A stretch of 64,000 bases of DNA from Ardenticatenaceae bacterium (GCA_020634395.1 JACKBU010000009.1:62001-126000), one strand, 5' to 3'. Counted from the stretch's first letter, positions 19,671-29,348 are shown. Notes: generated by a model from the letters alone, not told the origin. Made by a program: numbers and translations.

Positions 19671-20858
19671 ATGAACGACATTTCCCCAGAACTGCGCATG
19701 ATCCTGTCCACGATACGCGAATTCGTGCAAGAAGAAATTATCCCCCTGGAACCCCTGCTGCTGAACCACGAATACAACCCGCTGATGGCTCAACTGCAAG
19801 AAAAACGAGACAAAGCCCACTCACTGGGCCTGTGGCTGCCGCAAATCCCCCAGGAATATGGCGGCATGGGGCTGACGTTGGTGGAACACGGCCGTGTCAG
19901 CGAAATCCTCGGCCGGTCCCTGCTGGGCCACTACGTCTTCAACTGCCAGGCGCCCGACGCCGGCAACATGGAAATCCTCATTGAACACGGCACGCCGGAG
20001 CAAAAAGAAACCTACCTCATGCCCCTGCTGCGCGGCGAAATCCGCAGCTGCTTCTCCATGACCGAGCCGGAAAATCCCGGCTCTAACCCCACGTGGATGA
20101 GCACCAAAGCCGTCAAAGAGGGCAGCGACTACGTCATCACCGGCCACAAATGGTTCAGCACGGCCGCGGATGGGGCCACATTTGCTATCGTCATGGCCAT
20201 CACCAACCCCACCGCCGCCAAACACGAACGCGCCAGCCAGATTATTGTGCCAACGGCCGTGCCCGGCTTCCGCCTGGTGCGCAACACGTCGGTGATGGGT
20301 GAGCGCGGCATGGGCTGGGCCAGCCACGGCGAAATCATGTACGATGGCGTACGCGTGCCGCAAACCAATTTGCTTGGCCCAGAAGGGGCGGGGTTTGCCA
20401 TCGCCCAGGAGCGGCTTGGTCCTGGCCGCATCCACCACTGCATGCGCTGGATTGGCATCTGCGAGCGCGCCTTTGACTTGATGTGCGCCCATGCTGTGCG
20501 CCGTGAAGTGGCCCCTGGCCGCCCCCTGGCCGAGCAGCAAACCATCCAAAACTGGGTCGCCGAGTCACGCGCCGAAATCAACGCCGCCCGCCTGATGGTG
20601 CTGGACGCCGCCTACAAGATCGACGCCCAGGGCCAATACGCCGCCCGCGACGAAGTCTCGCTGATCAAGTTTTACGTCGCCGGGGTGCTGCAGCGTGTGC
20701 TGGATCGTGCCTTGCAAGCCCACGGTGCGCTGGGCATGACCGACGAGACCCCCATCGCCTACTGGTACCGCCACGAGCGCGCCGCCCGCATCTACGACGG
20801 CCCGGACGAAGTCCACAAGCGCTCCGTCGCCCGACGGATTTTGCAGCGCTACGCCTAA
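19671..20858 (+). CDS. Acyl-CoA dehydrogenase (ACAD10/11-like)
   Basis: This is a 395-residue flavin-dependent acyl-CoA dehydrogenase. N-terminal helices run to about residue 115, the FAD/acyl-binding beta domain has CFSMTEPENPGSNP near residue 125, and the C-terminal helical domain carries the FAD-contact region QAHGALGM and YDGPDEVHKRSVARRIL. The sequence style resembles the dehydrogenase half of ACAD10/11 proteins. A matching kinase of that type is encoded at 24919, so the two may act together on 4-hydroxyacyl-CoA (inference). It is the last gene of the block that begins at 17490. Confidence 0.92.
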   Translation: MNDISPELRMILSTIREFVQEEIIPLEPLLLNHEYNPLMAQLQEKRDKAHSLGLWLPQIPQEYGGMGLTLVEHGRVSEILGRSLLGHYVFNCQAPDAGNMEILIEHGTPEQKETYLMPLLRGEIRSCFSMTEPENPGSNPTWMSTKAVKEGSDYVITGHKWFSTAADGATFAIVMAITNPTAAKHERASQIIVPTAVPGFRLVRNTSVMGERGMGWASHGEIMYDGVRVPQTNLLGPEGAGFAIAQERLGPGRIHHCMRWIGICERAFDLMCAHAVRREVAPGRPLAEQQTIQNWVAESRAEINAARLMVLDAAYKIDAQGQYAARDEVSLIKFYVAGVLQRVLDRALQAHGALGMTDETPIAYWYRHERAARIYDGPDEVHKRSVARRILQRYA

Positions 20859-20865
20859 ACTAAAA

Positions 20866-20895
20866 ACGGCGGGCCGGGTTAATCCGGCCCGCCGT
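20866..20895 (-). terminator. Intrinsic terminator for the surface-protein gene
   Basis: ACGGCGGGCCGG (20866-20877) pairs perfectly with CCGGCCCGCCGT (20884-20895). Read on the minus strand, the hairpin is followed by TTTTTAG, so it is an intrinsic terminator for the leftward gene. On the plus strand it may also slow transcription leaving the acyl-CoA dehydrogenase gene. Confidence 0.85.
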
Positions 20896-20927
20896 CTAAC
20901 AGCGAACTTGTTATAGATTGTCGAAGG

Positions 20928-22521
20928 TTATTCCGGCCGGTTGCGCAAGCAAATCCACAAAGAACCTAAGCCCAAAGTCAACACACAGGCTGCCACAACC
21001 ACCAGCCCACCCGGCTGCGTGGCGATGGAAATGGGGTGCTGGAGGGAAACGGCCGTGGGTGAATTATTATTATCCAGCGTCCCCAGCGTAAAATCGCTCC
21101 CTAAAACTGTCACATCCACACCAGTAAAGGTGACTCGTTTATTGGGCACATCCACACTGGAAGCCCCCGCCACATCCGTATAAGGTTGCCTATTGCGCTA
21201 CGCTTGATCAGCCGATAGTTGCTCGGGTCGGCATCGCTAGGGGTAAAATTACCCATGCCACCCTCATTAAAGTCAAAAGTGATATTTACCGTCCCCCCAT
21301 TATTCCCAGCGTCGGTGACATCGATATACCATGAGCGACCCCAGCGAGCCGGAGCTGGCGCAGTGTCCCAAGGAGAAGCAGTCGGTAACAATGAGGTGGT
21401 GTTGCCATTCGTGGATACATTATGTCCAAACAACAACCAATCTCCGTCAGAGTTTAGAAAAGTGTCCGTTTACTACAACCATTCCAGCTGCCTTGAGCTT
21501 CGTCATGAGATACACCACCAAACCGCCCAATACCAGCCACATCCAGGTCAAAATCGCCATTGGCCGGGGTATCGCCATCATAATGATCGTTAGTGCTGGC
21601 TGGGTCAAAAGCAATGTTATACTTGGATGAGAGATAATTTTCCACCAAAATCTTCTGCACGGCCGGCAAATCTTCGTTAAAGAAAATTAGCTCAGCAATA
21701 TTCCCTTGAATTCCATAAAGCCCGCCAGCCCTTGCCCCGATGTACACAGGGGCATCAAGCGTGTCCGTACCCGGTAACCCAAGACCAGGATCACTGGCAC
21801 ACGGACTAGCTTCAAAATCAGGCTGGGCATTATTGATGGCGATTGTGTGACTGGCATGATCCCCGTTATACGCTTGAGTTACAATGCGAAACTCGCCATC
21901 AGCCGCCCATTCCGGCAACAAAGACTTGGTAGTTTCTGCTCCCCCACGATCAACAGTGATCGTACAAGCGTCAGACGTAAATAAATTGCTGCCGTCTGGC
22001 GTCGCCACTCGGTTGTTATGCTCATAAACGATCCCCTCGTTGCCGATCTCAGCGTTAAACACGGTAAAAACGGTTAGTGCGCCAAGACTGATGAGATGAG
22101 CAGGATCGGTTACTAACACCTGGCCCGCAACGAAGTTCAGCACAGGATGTCCGTTAAGAGGATTTGTATCATTATCGTAACTTGGCAAACCAATCGCACT
22201 CTGCTGTTTGGCGTGGGCCAAATTCCCGCTTTGGTCTTGCCAGCAACCGACGCTGTTACCATCTGCAGCTACTGTGGAGCAACCGCTGTCTGAAAAGACC
22301 CCTTTGTCGGCGCGGAGCCAGAGTTCCAGGGTACTGCCGCCGCCGGTCATGCCTACACCGCCTGGACCGTTACCAGACGTAGCCATGTATGCTGTCTGTG
22401 GCACAATCCACATTACCGCGAGAATTACCCCGGCAAGCAACAGCAAAAAGCGAATCCTGGCCGGCATACCAGCCAATCGCTTTATTCTTAACCTTATATT
22501 TCGTTCCCCATGCCCATTCAT
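20928..22521 (-). pseudogene. Surface protein with LamG-like domain, interrupted by two frameshifts
   Basis: Three open segments in two shifts form one protein. Segment one (22521 to about 21454) has a signal anchor (FLLLLAGVILAVMWIVP), a concanavalin/LamG-like domain (LELWLRADKGVF, WQDQSGN, YIGARAG, IAELIFFNEDL), then VAGIGRFGG. The frame breaks near 21455-21475, where the other frame continues NSDGDWLLFGHN. It breaks again near 21188-21200, where the other frame continues QPYTDVAGASSVD. The C-terminus is a hydrophobic helix plus basic tail (LGLGSLWICLRNRPE), as in cell-surface sorting signals. CAGGAGAGG precedes the ATG. It may be a true pseudogene or carry two sequencing errors. Confidence 0.75.
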
Positions 22522-22926
22522 GCTAAACCTCTCCTGTATTCAACGGCCATGAAGATGAATGTTTTCACCTTCATGAAGCAAAACCTTGCGTATTTGATAA
22601 ATGATTCATTTCGACACTATCAGGTGCTTTTTATCTTTGAAGGCTATGTTGCGACACCGGCAAAGTGAAGTGTCGTAGATGGTGCTAACCACAACAACTC
22701 CCAAAACACTGCTTCCAGCAGAATTATAATAACAGAGGTTTCTAGCGGGGTTAGGATTTGGTTGGAAACGAACACTTAAACGGCCGTATCCCACCAAATA
22801 TGAAAACTCACTGTGTAAAAAGCCGCTTCTCCCGTTTTCCTCCCTTGACCAACACGCTCGAAAAAGTAGAATGGTGCTATCCGCTTTGTCACCATCTAGA
22901 TTGTCTAACCCATGGGAGGTAATAAA
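22522..22926. other. Long A+T-richer intergenic region
   Basis: About 400 bases without a convincing gene. It separates the leftward surface-protein gene from the rightward nucleotidyltransferase operon. It holds CATGAAG/CTTCATG near 22547-22575 and a 7-base inverted repeat GACACCG-type hairpin near 22650-22675. One ACGGCCGT lies at 22780 and the promoter at 22845-22872. A 63-codon leftward frame at 22606-22797 shows no protein-like features. Confidence 0.6.
22845..22872 (+). promoter_or_regulatory. Sigma-70-type promoter for the nucleotidyltransferase operon
   Basis: TTGACC at 22845-22850 and TAGAAT at 22867-22872 are separated by 16 bases. Transcription would start near 22879, giving a leader of about 110 bases that contains a small ORF with a good ribosome-binding site. 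Confidence 0.6.
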
Positions 22927-22992
22927 ATGACTTGCATCACGTCATATGGCTCCATTCGCGTCTTCTGCCGGCTCAAAAGGTGCGCTGTATGA
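22927..22992 (+). CDS. Putative 21-residue leader peptide
   Basis: A GGGAGG ribosome-binding site lies seven bases before ATG 22927. The frame reads 21 codons and stops at TGA 22990-22992, which overlaps the ATG of the next gene (ATGA). The peptide (MTCITSYGSIRVFCRLKRCA plus V) is short, with three cysteines and several Arg/Lys. The next gene's own ribosome-binding site is weaker, so translation of this ORF may feed ribosomes into it by coupling. It is not recognisable as a known leader; it could also be non-functional. Confidence 0.4.
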   Translation: MTCITSYGSIRVFCRLKRCAV

Positions 22993-23636
22993 AAATCGGA
23001 CTTATTCCAGCCGCCGGATTGGCGCAAAGATTAGGAATTCGTACCCCCAAAGAATTACTTCATTTCCAGGGCCAAGCCATTATAAATTACAATATCAACC
23101 ATTTGATTGCCGCACAGGTCGACTGCATCGTCATCGTCATTCGCCAGGGCAAAGAAGCCATCAGACATCACATTGCCCAACATTATCCCGGTTTCCAATT
23201 CGACTTTGTCTACCAGACCGGCGAAATCGGGCGGTTAATTGACGCCGTCAAGGCCAGTTATTCAGCCATTAGAAACCACGAAGTTTACTTTTGTATGGCT
23301 GACACATTTGTAACACCAAATCCTTTCCAATTTTCTTTACAAAAGGAACTGACTTTGTTCTGCTTCGAGGCTCCCGGAGAGGAATGGCGACATTTTGGGG
23401 TCGTCAATCTGGCTGAAGGTAAAGTTGTGGATAAGCCAACCCAATATGCGGGCAACGTATGTTGGGGCGCTTTGGCCTGGCAGCCGCCCTTCACAGAAAA
23501 AATCATGGCCCATGATGACCTGACGGCCGTGATGAACCAGGCCGATTGGGACTACCATATTTGCATCGAACAGTACACAGACATCGGCATTAAGCCAGAG
23601 TACATGCCCCGTGAAACCAAAAAACAAACTCGATAA
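22989..23636 (+). CDS. Nucleotidyltransferase (sugar-nucleotide type)
   Basis: This 215-residue NTP-transferase-fold protein starts MKIGLIPAAGLAQRLG, then TPKELL, matching the nucleotide-binding signature of sugar-1-phosphate nucleotidylyltransferases. YFCMADTFV near residue 100 supplies the metal-binding acidic residue. It is a little shorter than typical GlmU- or RfbA-type enzymes and lacks any C-terminal hexapeptide domain. The upstream peptide stop overlaps its start, and its own stop overlaps the glycosyltransferase start by 26 bases. The pair probably makes or attaches a surface glycan. Confidence 0.8.
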   Translation: MKIGLIPAAGLAQRLGIRTPKELLHFQGQAIINYNINHLIAAQVDCIVIVIRQGKEAIRHHIAQHYPGFQFDFVYQTGEIGRLIDAVKASYSAIRNHEVYFCMADTFVTPNPFQFSLQKELTLFCFEAPGEEWRHFGVVNLAEGKVVDKPTQYAGNVCWGALAWQPPFTEKIMAHDDLTAVMNQADWDYHICIEQYTDIGIKPEYMPRETKKQTR

Positions 23637-24654
23637 CTCCTTTGCATCAACCGTCAGTGGATGGGGAGATCCTCGTTTTGCCGCCCGCGCTCGCTTCATT
23701 CCCATTCCCGGTCGCCTGGATAAAGTGCCCAGAGGAAAATTCAGCTTTGCCGACGAAGCCCGACTTTTCTGGCGCGTACTACGTGCCGCGCGACAGGAGC
23801 GCGTTCTGCTTTTGTTTAGCTCCCGCGGTTACCTGAAGCCCGAGCTGCTGGCCACGGCCGTTATCGGCCTGTGGCCCAAACGCTGGCGGCCCGACATCAT
23901 CTTCTATGGGGAAATGTACGAGCCTAACACCGACTGGCGCCGCTTCATCGAGCCGCTGCTTATGAAACTGGCCGATCGCGCCGTTTTTCGCTACGCCGTC
24001 CACTCCCAGGCTGAAGTGCCCGTATTCGCCCACCTGTGGGGCATCGACGAGAGCAAAGTGCGATCCTGTTCCTTCTACCACAAAAAAGCCGGTTCGGGCG
24101 TCACCGTCACTGACAAACCGCGTGGACGCCACATCTTTGCCGGCGGCACTTCGTTCCGCGATTACGAGCCCCTGCTAGATGCAGCGCGACTTCTGCCCGA
24201 CCACGAGTTCGTCATTGCGACCAACCGCCTGGACAATCATCCCCAAATTCCGCCCAACGTGCGCGCCGGACTGGTGTCGCCAAGCGAGTTTGATACCCTC
24301 ATTGATACTGCCGCGGCCGTTGTCGTGCCCCTGCGCCGCGATGTGCACCGCATCATCGGCATGCTGACCTATTTGCAGGCGATGTGGGCCAAAAAACCAA
24401 CCATTGTGTCCGACACGCTGGGCGTGCGCGAATATGTAGCCGATGGTGAAACTGGCCTCATTGTCACCGGCACGCCGGAGAGCTACGTGGCGGCTATCGA
24501 GTGGGTCTTGGACCCGGCCAACAACGGCCGTATCCAACAAATGTGCACCGCCGCCCACCGCGCCGTCAATCAACAGTTCACCATCGAAAACCACGTCAGC
24601 CGCCTGTTGGCCATCGTGGATGAGGCGTTGGAAACCGTACCGGCACAGAGGTGA
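23611..24654 (+). CDS. Glycosyltransferase, GT-B fold (family 4-like)
   Basis: This is a 347-residue GT-B protein. The N-terminal half has YLKPELLATAVIGLWPKR and YGEMYEPN; the C-terminal donor-binding half has HIFAGGTSFRDYEPLL, then the E-x7-E-like region SDTLGVREYVADGETGLIV near residue 268. The GTG start at 23611 overlaps the end of the nucleotidyltransferase gene by 26 bases, which indicates translational coupling. No membrane helix or signal is seen, so it acts in the cytoplasm or at the inner membrane face. The acceptor and donor are unknown. Confidence 0.8.
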   Translation: MKPKNKLDNSFASTVSGWGDPRFAARARFIPIPGRLDKVPRGKFSFADEARLFWRVLRAARQERVLLLFSSRGYLKPELLATAVIGLWPKRWRPDIIFYGEMYEPNTDWRRFIEPLLMKLADRAVFRYAVHSQAEVPVFAHLWGIDESKVRSCSFYHKKAGSGVTVTDKPRGRHIFAGGTSFRDYEPLLDAARLLPDHEFVIATNRLDNHPQIPPNVRAGLVSPSEFDTLIDTAAAVVVPLRRDVHRIIGMLTYLQAMWAKKPTIVSDTLGVREYVADGETGLIVTGTPESYVAAIEWVLDPANNGRIQQMCTAAHRAVNQQFTIENHVSRLLAIVDEALETVPAQR

Positions 24655-24712
24655 ATGTGCTACAATCCCTGCCATCCTCAGGGCTTTTGCAGACGAACAA
24701 GGAGAGTTTCCC

Positions 24713-24910
24713 ATGGCAAGTTTTTTGAAAATCGCCCCTTTAGACGATGACGGCGTTCAAAAACTCCGCACCCTGGAAGATGACCTGGGCAAACACATCA
24801 TGGCCTTCATCCCCGGCCTGGAAATCGCCAATCTGACACAAGACCAATTAGCCCAGGTGCGGGCGCTGGAAGACGAACTACAGGTGACCCTGCTCGTATA
24901 TGAAACCTGA
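24713..24910 (+). CDS. Small hypothetical protein (65 residues)
   Basis: AAGGAGAG lies about ten bases before ATG 24713. The 65-residue product (MASFLKIAPLDDDGVQKLRT at the start) is acidic and rich in Leu and Asp/Glu, with two similar helical halves (KLRTLEDDLGKHI and QVRALEDELQVTL). That suggests a small helical hairpin or a repeat of a short binding motif. No known domain is recognised. A possible extended -10 (TGCTACAAT near 24657-24665) precedes it. The phosphotransferase gene starts nine bases after its stop, so they may be co-transcribed. Confidence 0.6.
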   Translation: MASFLKIAPLDDDGVQKLRTLEDDLGKHIMAFIPGLEIANLTQDQLAQVRALEDELQVTLLVYET

Positions 24911-24918
24911 TACCCGTC

Positions 24919-25974
24919 ATGACCAACGCCAAAGACACCATTGAGGTCAGGCAAGACGAGCGGTTTGACGAGACAAAACTGGCAGCGTACTTACACGGCC
25001 GTCTGCCCGGCAGCACCCAACCCCTAACCGTACGCCAGTTCGGCGGCGGGGCAGCCAACCTCACCTACCTGCTCGATTACGGCACGCACCAATACGTGCT
25101 GCGCCGCCCGCCGCTCGGCCCCGTCGCCCAATCGGCCCACGATATGGCCCGCGAGTACAAAGTGCTGTCGGTGCTGTACAAGGCCTTTCCCTACGCACCG
25201 CGAGCGTTTTTGTATTGTGACGATACGGCCGTTATCGGGTCCAACTTCTTCGTGATGGAGCGGCGGCAGGGCGTGGTCGTGCGCCGCTCGCTGCCGCCCG
25301 CATTTGCCGCCATGCCCGACGCCCCCCGCCGCATGAGCGAGGCGCTGGTAGACGCGCTGGCCGCCTTTCACGCCGTCGACTACCAATCCATCGGCCTGGG
25401 CGATCTGGGCGAACCAGATGGCTTTATCGAACGGCAAATCGAAGGCTGGTGCAAACGCTGGCACGCCGCCAAAACCGCAGATGTCGCCGCCATGGACGCC
25501 GTCTACGCCTGGCTGAAAGCCAACCAGCCGCCGTCCACAGGCCACTCCCTGGTCCACAACGATTACAAATTAGACAACGTTATGCTCGATCCGGCCGATC
25601 CGGGTCGTCTGGTCGCCATCTTCGACTGGGACATGTGCACCCTAGGCGACCCGCTCAACGACCTGGGCGCGCTGCTCTGCTACTGGACTGAACCCACCGA
25701 CCCGCCCTACTTCCAGGCCATGGCCATGATGCCCACCGGCAACAAAGGCTTTCTGACGCGGCAGGAACTGGTAGACCGCTACGCGGCCAAAAGCGGCCGT
25801 TCCGTCAGCAACATCCGTTTTTACCACACGCTCGGCCTCTACCGGCTTACAGTCATCATCGCCCAAATTTACATCCGCTACCACCGCGGCCAGACCCAGG
25901 ACCAGCGCTTCGCCGCCTTCGGCCCCATGATTCCGCTGATGGCGCAGGCTGCCCTGGAAGTTGCAACAGAGTAA
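24919..25974 (+). CDS. Phosphotransferase of the APH fold, ACAD10/11 kinase-type
   Basis: This 351-residue aminoglycoside-phosphotransferase-fold kinase has FGGGAANLTYLL near residue 36, YVLRRPPLGPVAQSAHDMAREY near residue 56, the catalytic loop HNDYKLDNVML (about residue 213) and metal-binding IFDWDMCTLGDP (about residue 234). These features match the kinase domains of ACAD10/11 and bacterial hydroxy-acid kinases rather than antibiotic kinases. It probably phosphorylates 4-hydroxyacyl-CoA so that an acyl-CoA dehydrogenase partner can remove the group. That partner could be the protein at 19671. A K+ channel gene follows four bases downstream. Confidence 0.85.
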   Translation: MTNAKDTIEVRQDERFDETKLAAYLHGRLPGSTQPLTVRQFGGGAANLTYLLDYGTHQYVLRRPPLGPVAQSAHDMAREYKVLSVLYKAFPYAPRAFLYCDDTAVIGSNFFVMERRQGVVVRRSLPPAFAAMPDAPRRMSEALVDALAAFHAVDYQSIGLGDLGEPDGFIERQIEGWCKRWHAAKTADVAAMDAVYAWLKANQPPSTGHSLVHNDYKLDNVMLDPADPGRLVAIFDWDMCTLGDPLNDLGALLCYWTEPTDPPYFQAMAMMPTGNKGFLTRQELVDRYAAKSGRSVSNIRFYHTLGLYRLTVIIAQIYIRYHRGQTQDQRFAAFGPMIPLMAQAALEVATE

Positions 25975-25977
25975 ATC

Positions 25978-26387
25978 ATGATAGCCCTTTATTTGTTTTT
26001 ATCCGCGCTGGTTAAACGCATTCGCACCGGTCTCAAAGACCCCGAGTTTCGCGGCCTGTTTTACGCGGCCGTCATCATCGTGGCCGTGGGCGGCGTCTTT
26101 TACCACCAAATCGAAGGCTGGTCGTGGCTCGATTCATACTACTTTACTATCATCACCCTGACGACAGTGGGCTATGGGGATTTTTCACCACAAACCAACC
26201 TTGGCAAGTTGTTTACCATGTTGTATGTGATTTTGGGGATAGGCATCCTTTCCAGCTTCATCTTGCTGCTGGCCATGCAGGCATCCGACCAGCCGCAGTT
26301 GTTCCAACGCCTGCGCAATCGAGCCAGAAACCAGCCTGAGGCAAACGTGACGGACACGGCCGTTGCCCATTCTGAGGAAAACCAGCC

Positions 26388-26391
<4 letters not shown>
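25978..26391 (+). CDS. Two-helix potassium channel
   Basis: This 137-residue ion-channel-2 protein has a first membrane helix (GLFYAAVIIVAVGGVFYHQIEG, about residues 26-46), a pore helix and the selectivity filter TLTTVGYGDF (about residues 61-70). A second helix follows (MLYVILGIGILSSFILLLAM, about residues 79-99), then a polar tail of about 35 residues. It has no RCK domain. It lies in a tight string of genes (24919, 25978, 26388, 27248) with overlaps or gaps of a few bases; its ATGA overlap with the next SDR gene shows co-translation, although the functional link is unclear. Confidence 0.9.
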
Positions 26392-27469
<1,078 letters not shown>

Positions 27470-27529
27470 GCCAGCGTTACACAGAAGCTATGGATCGTGG
27501 AAGACCATCGCCTTAGAATTCGGTCTTAA
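27470..27529 (+). pseudogene. C-terminal remnant of a DUF5615 PIN-like toxin
   Basis: In the same frame as the DUF433 gene and immediately after its stop codon, the sequence reads ASVTQKLWIVEDHRLRIRS and then a stop. The WIVEDHRLRIR segment matches the typical end of DUF5615 toxins (a VVVEDGRVRIR-like tail). The rest of the toxin, about 90-100 residues, is missing. This is consistent with a deletion that fused the antitoxin end to the toxin tail. The assignment rests on a short match. Confidence 0.45.
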
Positions 27530-27540
27530 ATTCCAAGATT

Positions 27541-27692
27541 CAGTAGTTTTTAAAACATGATGCGAATTGTACGAATGGCGGTTTTCCTGTCATGCTGAGG
27601 TCCTCCGAAGCATCCCATTCATCTAAAAAGACCCGGTTTATCGGGATTCCTCGTCGAAGACTCCTCGGAATGACCTGTTTTTTAAACTACTG
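27541..27692. mobile_element. MITE-like element of 152 bp with terminal inverted repeats
   Basis: CAGTAGTTT at 27541-27549 and AAACTACTG at 27684-27692 are perfect terminal inverted repeats, each extended by AAAACA/TGTTTT. Inside, GTCATGCTGAGG...CCGAAGCATCCC faces GGGATTCCTCG...CTCGGAATGACC, an imperfect hairpin of a type I recognise from intergenic regions of many bacteria. It has no coding capacity. It sits exactly where the DUF5615 toxin gene has been lost. Confidence 0.6.
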
Positions 27693-27720
27693 AGATAAAT
27701 AAATTAGGAAGGAGCGCACA

Positions 27721-29346
27721 ATGCAATACATACATGGTGGTGAACTGATTGCCCGGCAGTTGGCGGCGCAGGGCGTAACGGCCGTTTACGGCCTCTGCGG
27801 TGGTCATATTGCCCCCATCTTCGATGGCTGCGTCAACAACAACATCGCCATCATCGACGTGCGTCACGAGCAGGCCGCCGGCCACGCCGCCGACGCCCAC
27901 GCCCGCCTCACGCGCAACATCGGCGTGGCTGTGGTGACGGCCGGACCGGGGGTAACGGATGCGGTAACGGCCGTGGCCAACGCCTACCAGGCTCGCAGCC
28001 CGCTCATCTTGCTGGGCGGCTCCGCCCCGCTGAACACCCGCGGCCAGGGCGCGCTGCAAGAAATGCCCCAGGTAGAAATGTTCCAGACCTTCACCAAAGC
28101 CAGTTTCATCATCGAAAAAACCGAAGACATTCCCGGCAAGCTCCAGTTTGCTTTTGAGACGGCGCTGAACGGCCGTCCTGGCCCCGTCTTCATCGAAATC
28201 CCGTTGGACGTGCTGTACGGGACGCAGGAAGACGCGCCCCTTTTCCCCAAAGTGACGGCCGTGCCGCTGGAACCAGAAGTTGGAGCCATGCGGCGCATCT
28301 TTGAGATGCTGCGCGCCGCCCAAAAACCCATCCTGGTGGCCGGCACACAGGTTTACTGGGACGCCGCTCACGATGCCCTGCGCCACCTCACCGACCAGAC
28401 CGGCATCCCGGTTTTCACCAACGGCGGCGGGCGCGGCACGCTGCCCATGACCCATCCCCACTGCTTCAAAGCCACCCGCGGCAAAGCCCTAAAAGAGGCC
28501 GACGTGGTGCTGCTGATTGGCACACCGATAGATTTTCGCCTGCGCTACGGGCAGGGCTGGAACCCTGACGGCCGTCTCATCCAGATTGAAAACGACCCCG
28601 CCGAACTGAATCACAACCGCCAGTCCGACGTCGCCCTCCTGGCCGACTCGCGCCTGGTGCTGGAAGCCCTGGCCGAAGGCTTGCAGGGCATCCGCTACGA
28701 CGATTGGCTGCAAACGGTCAGCGACATGGAGGCCAAAAAACGGGAACAGCAGGCCGCCTGGGAAGCCCTCGACGACGCGCCCGTCAACCATTTTCGCCTC
28801 GGCGCGGAAATTAATCACCTGGTGGACGAAGAGACGATTGTCATCGGCGATGGCGGTGACATTGTCAGTGCCGTGGCGAAGGTGCTGGACATTACGCTGC
28901 CCGGCCAGTGGCTGGACCCTGGTCCGCTGGGCTGTCTGGGCGTGGGCGCACCGTTTGCCCTGGCAGCGCAGCACCTTTACCCGGACAAGAAAGTGCTCAT
29001 CGTCAGCGGCGATGGCTCGTTTGGGCTGAACGGATTTGAGTTTGACACGGCCGTACGCTTCAACCTGCCCATCGTCGCCGTCGTCGGCAACGATGGCGGC
29101 TGGGGACAAATTCGCAACCCCATCCAATCCATGCTGGGACGGGCACCAGGAACCCATCTGGCCCGCACACGCTACGACAAAGTTGTCGAAGCACTGGGCG
29201 GCTACGGCGAACTGGTGGAAGATCCCGGCGACGTCGGCCCGGCGCTGACCCGCGCCTTCGCCTCTGGCAAACCCGCCTGTGTCAACGTCATCCTGGACGA
29301 AGCCGGTATGCAAAAAACCGGTGCAAGTTCACCCTACATCGTTTAG
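27721..29346 (+). CDS. ThDP-dependent enzyme (acetolactate synthase / 2-hydroxyacyl-CoA lyase-like)
   Basis: This 541-residue three-domain thiamine diphosphate enzyme has the N-terminal Pyr domain with the activating glutamate in VRHEQAAGHAADA (Glu50), a central domain (about residues 195-325) and the C-terminal PP domain with GDGSFGLNG (Gly430-Asp431-Gly432) ending in VGND. The sequence fits the acetolactate synthase/oxalyl-CoA decarboxylase/2-hydroxyacyl-CoA lyase superfamily. No regulatory subunit gene or ilv gene is nearby, and an enoyl-CoA-reductase-like SDR precedes it. A lyase for 2-hydroxyacyl-CoA therefore seems more likely than a biosynthetic acetolactate synthase. AGGAAGGAG precedes the ATG. 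Confidence 0.85.
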   Translation: MQYIHGGELIARQLAAQGVTAVYGLCGGHIAPIFDGCVNNNIAIIDVRHEQAAGHAADAHARLTRNIGVAVVTAGPGVTDAVTAVANAYQARSPLILLGGSAPLNTRGQGALQEMPQVEMFQTFTKASFIIEKTEDIPGKLQFAFETALNGRPGPVFIEIPLDVLYGTQEDAPLFPKVTAVPLEPEVGAMRRIFEMLRAAQKPILVAGTQVYWDAAHDALRHLTDQTGIPVFTNGGGRGTLPMTHPHCFKATRGKALKEADVVLLIGTPIDFRLRYGQGWNPDGRLIQIENDPAELNHNRQSDVALLADSRLVLEALAEGLQGIRYDDWLQTVSDMEAKKREQQAAWEALDDAPVNHFRLGAEINHLVDEETIVIGDGGDIVSAVAKVLDITLPGQWLDPGPLGCLGVGAPFALAAQHLYPDKKVLIVSGDGSFGLNGFEFDTAVRFNLPIVAVVGNDGGWGQIRNPIQSMLGRAPGTHLARTRYDKVVEALGGYGELVEDPGDVGPALTRAFASGKPACVNVILDEAGMQKTGASSPYIV

Positions 29347-29348
29347 CC

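Noticed and set aside
22606..22797. 63-codon leftward open frame in the large intergenic region
   Set aside because: It has no good ribosome-binding site and no recognisable pattern; its first codons include an ACGGCCGT copy and the rest is unlike the neighbours' codon use.
24919..25974. Aminoglycoside-resistance kinase
   Set aside because: The motifs match the ACAD10/11 kinase group and the neighbours are acyl-CoA genes, so an antibiotic target is unlikely.
27541..27692. Possible tRNA or riboswitch in the folded intergenic sequence
   Set aside because: The fold is a simple inverted repeat with matching ends and lacks a T-loop, an anticodon arm or any riboswitch core I recognise. A MITE-like repeat explains it better.
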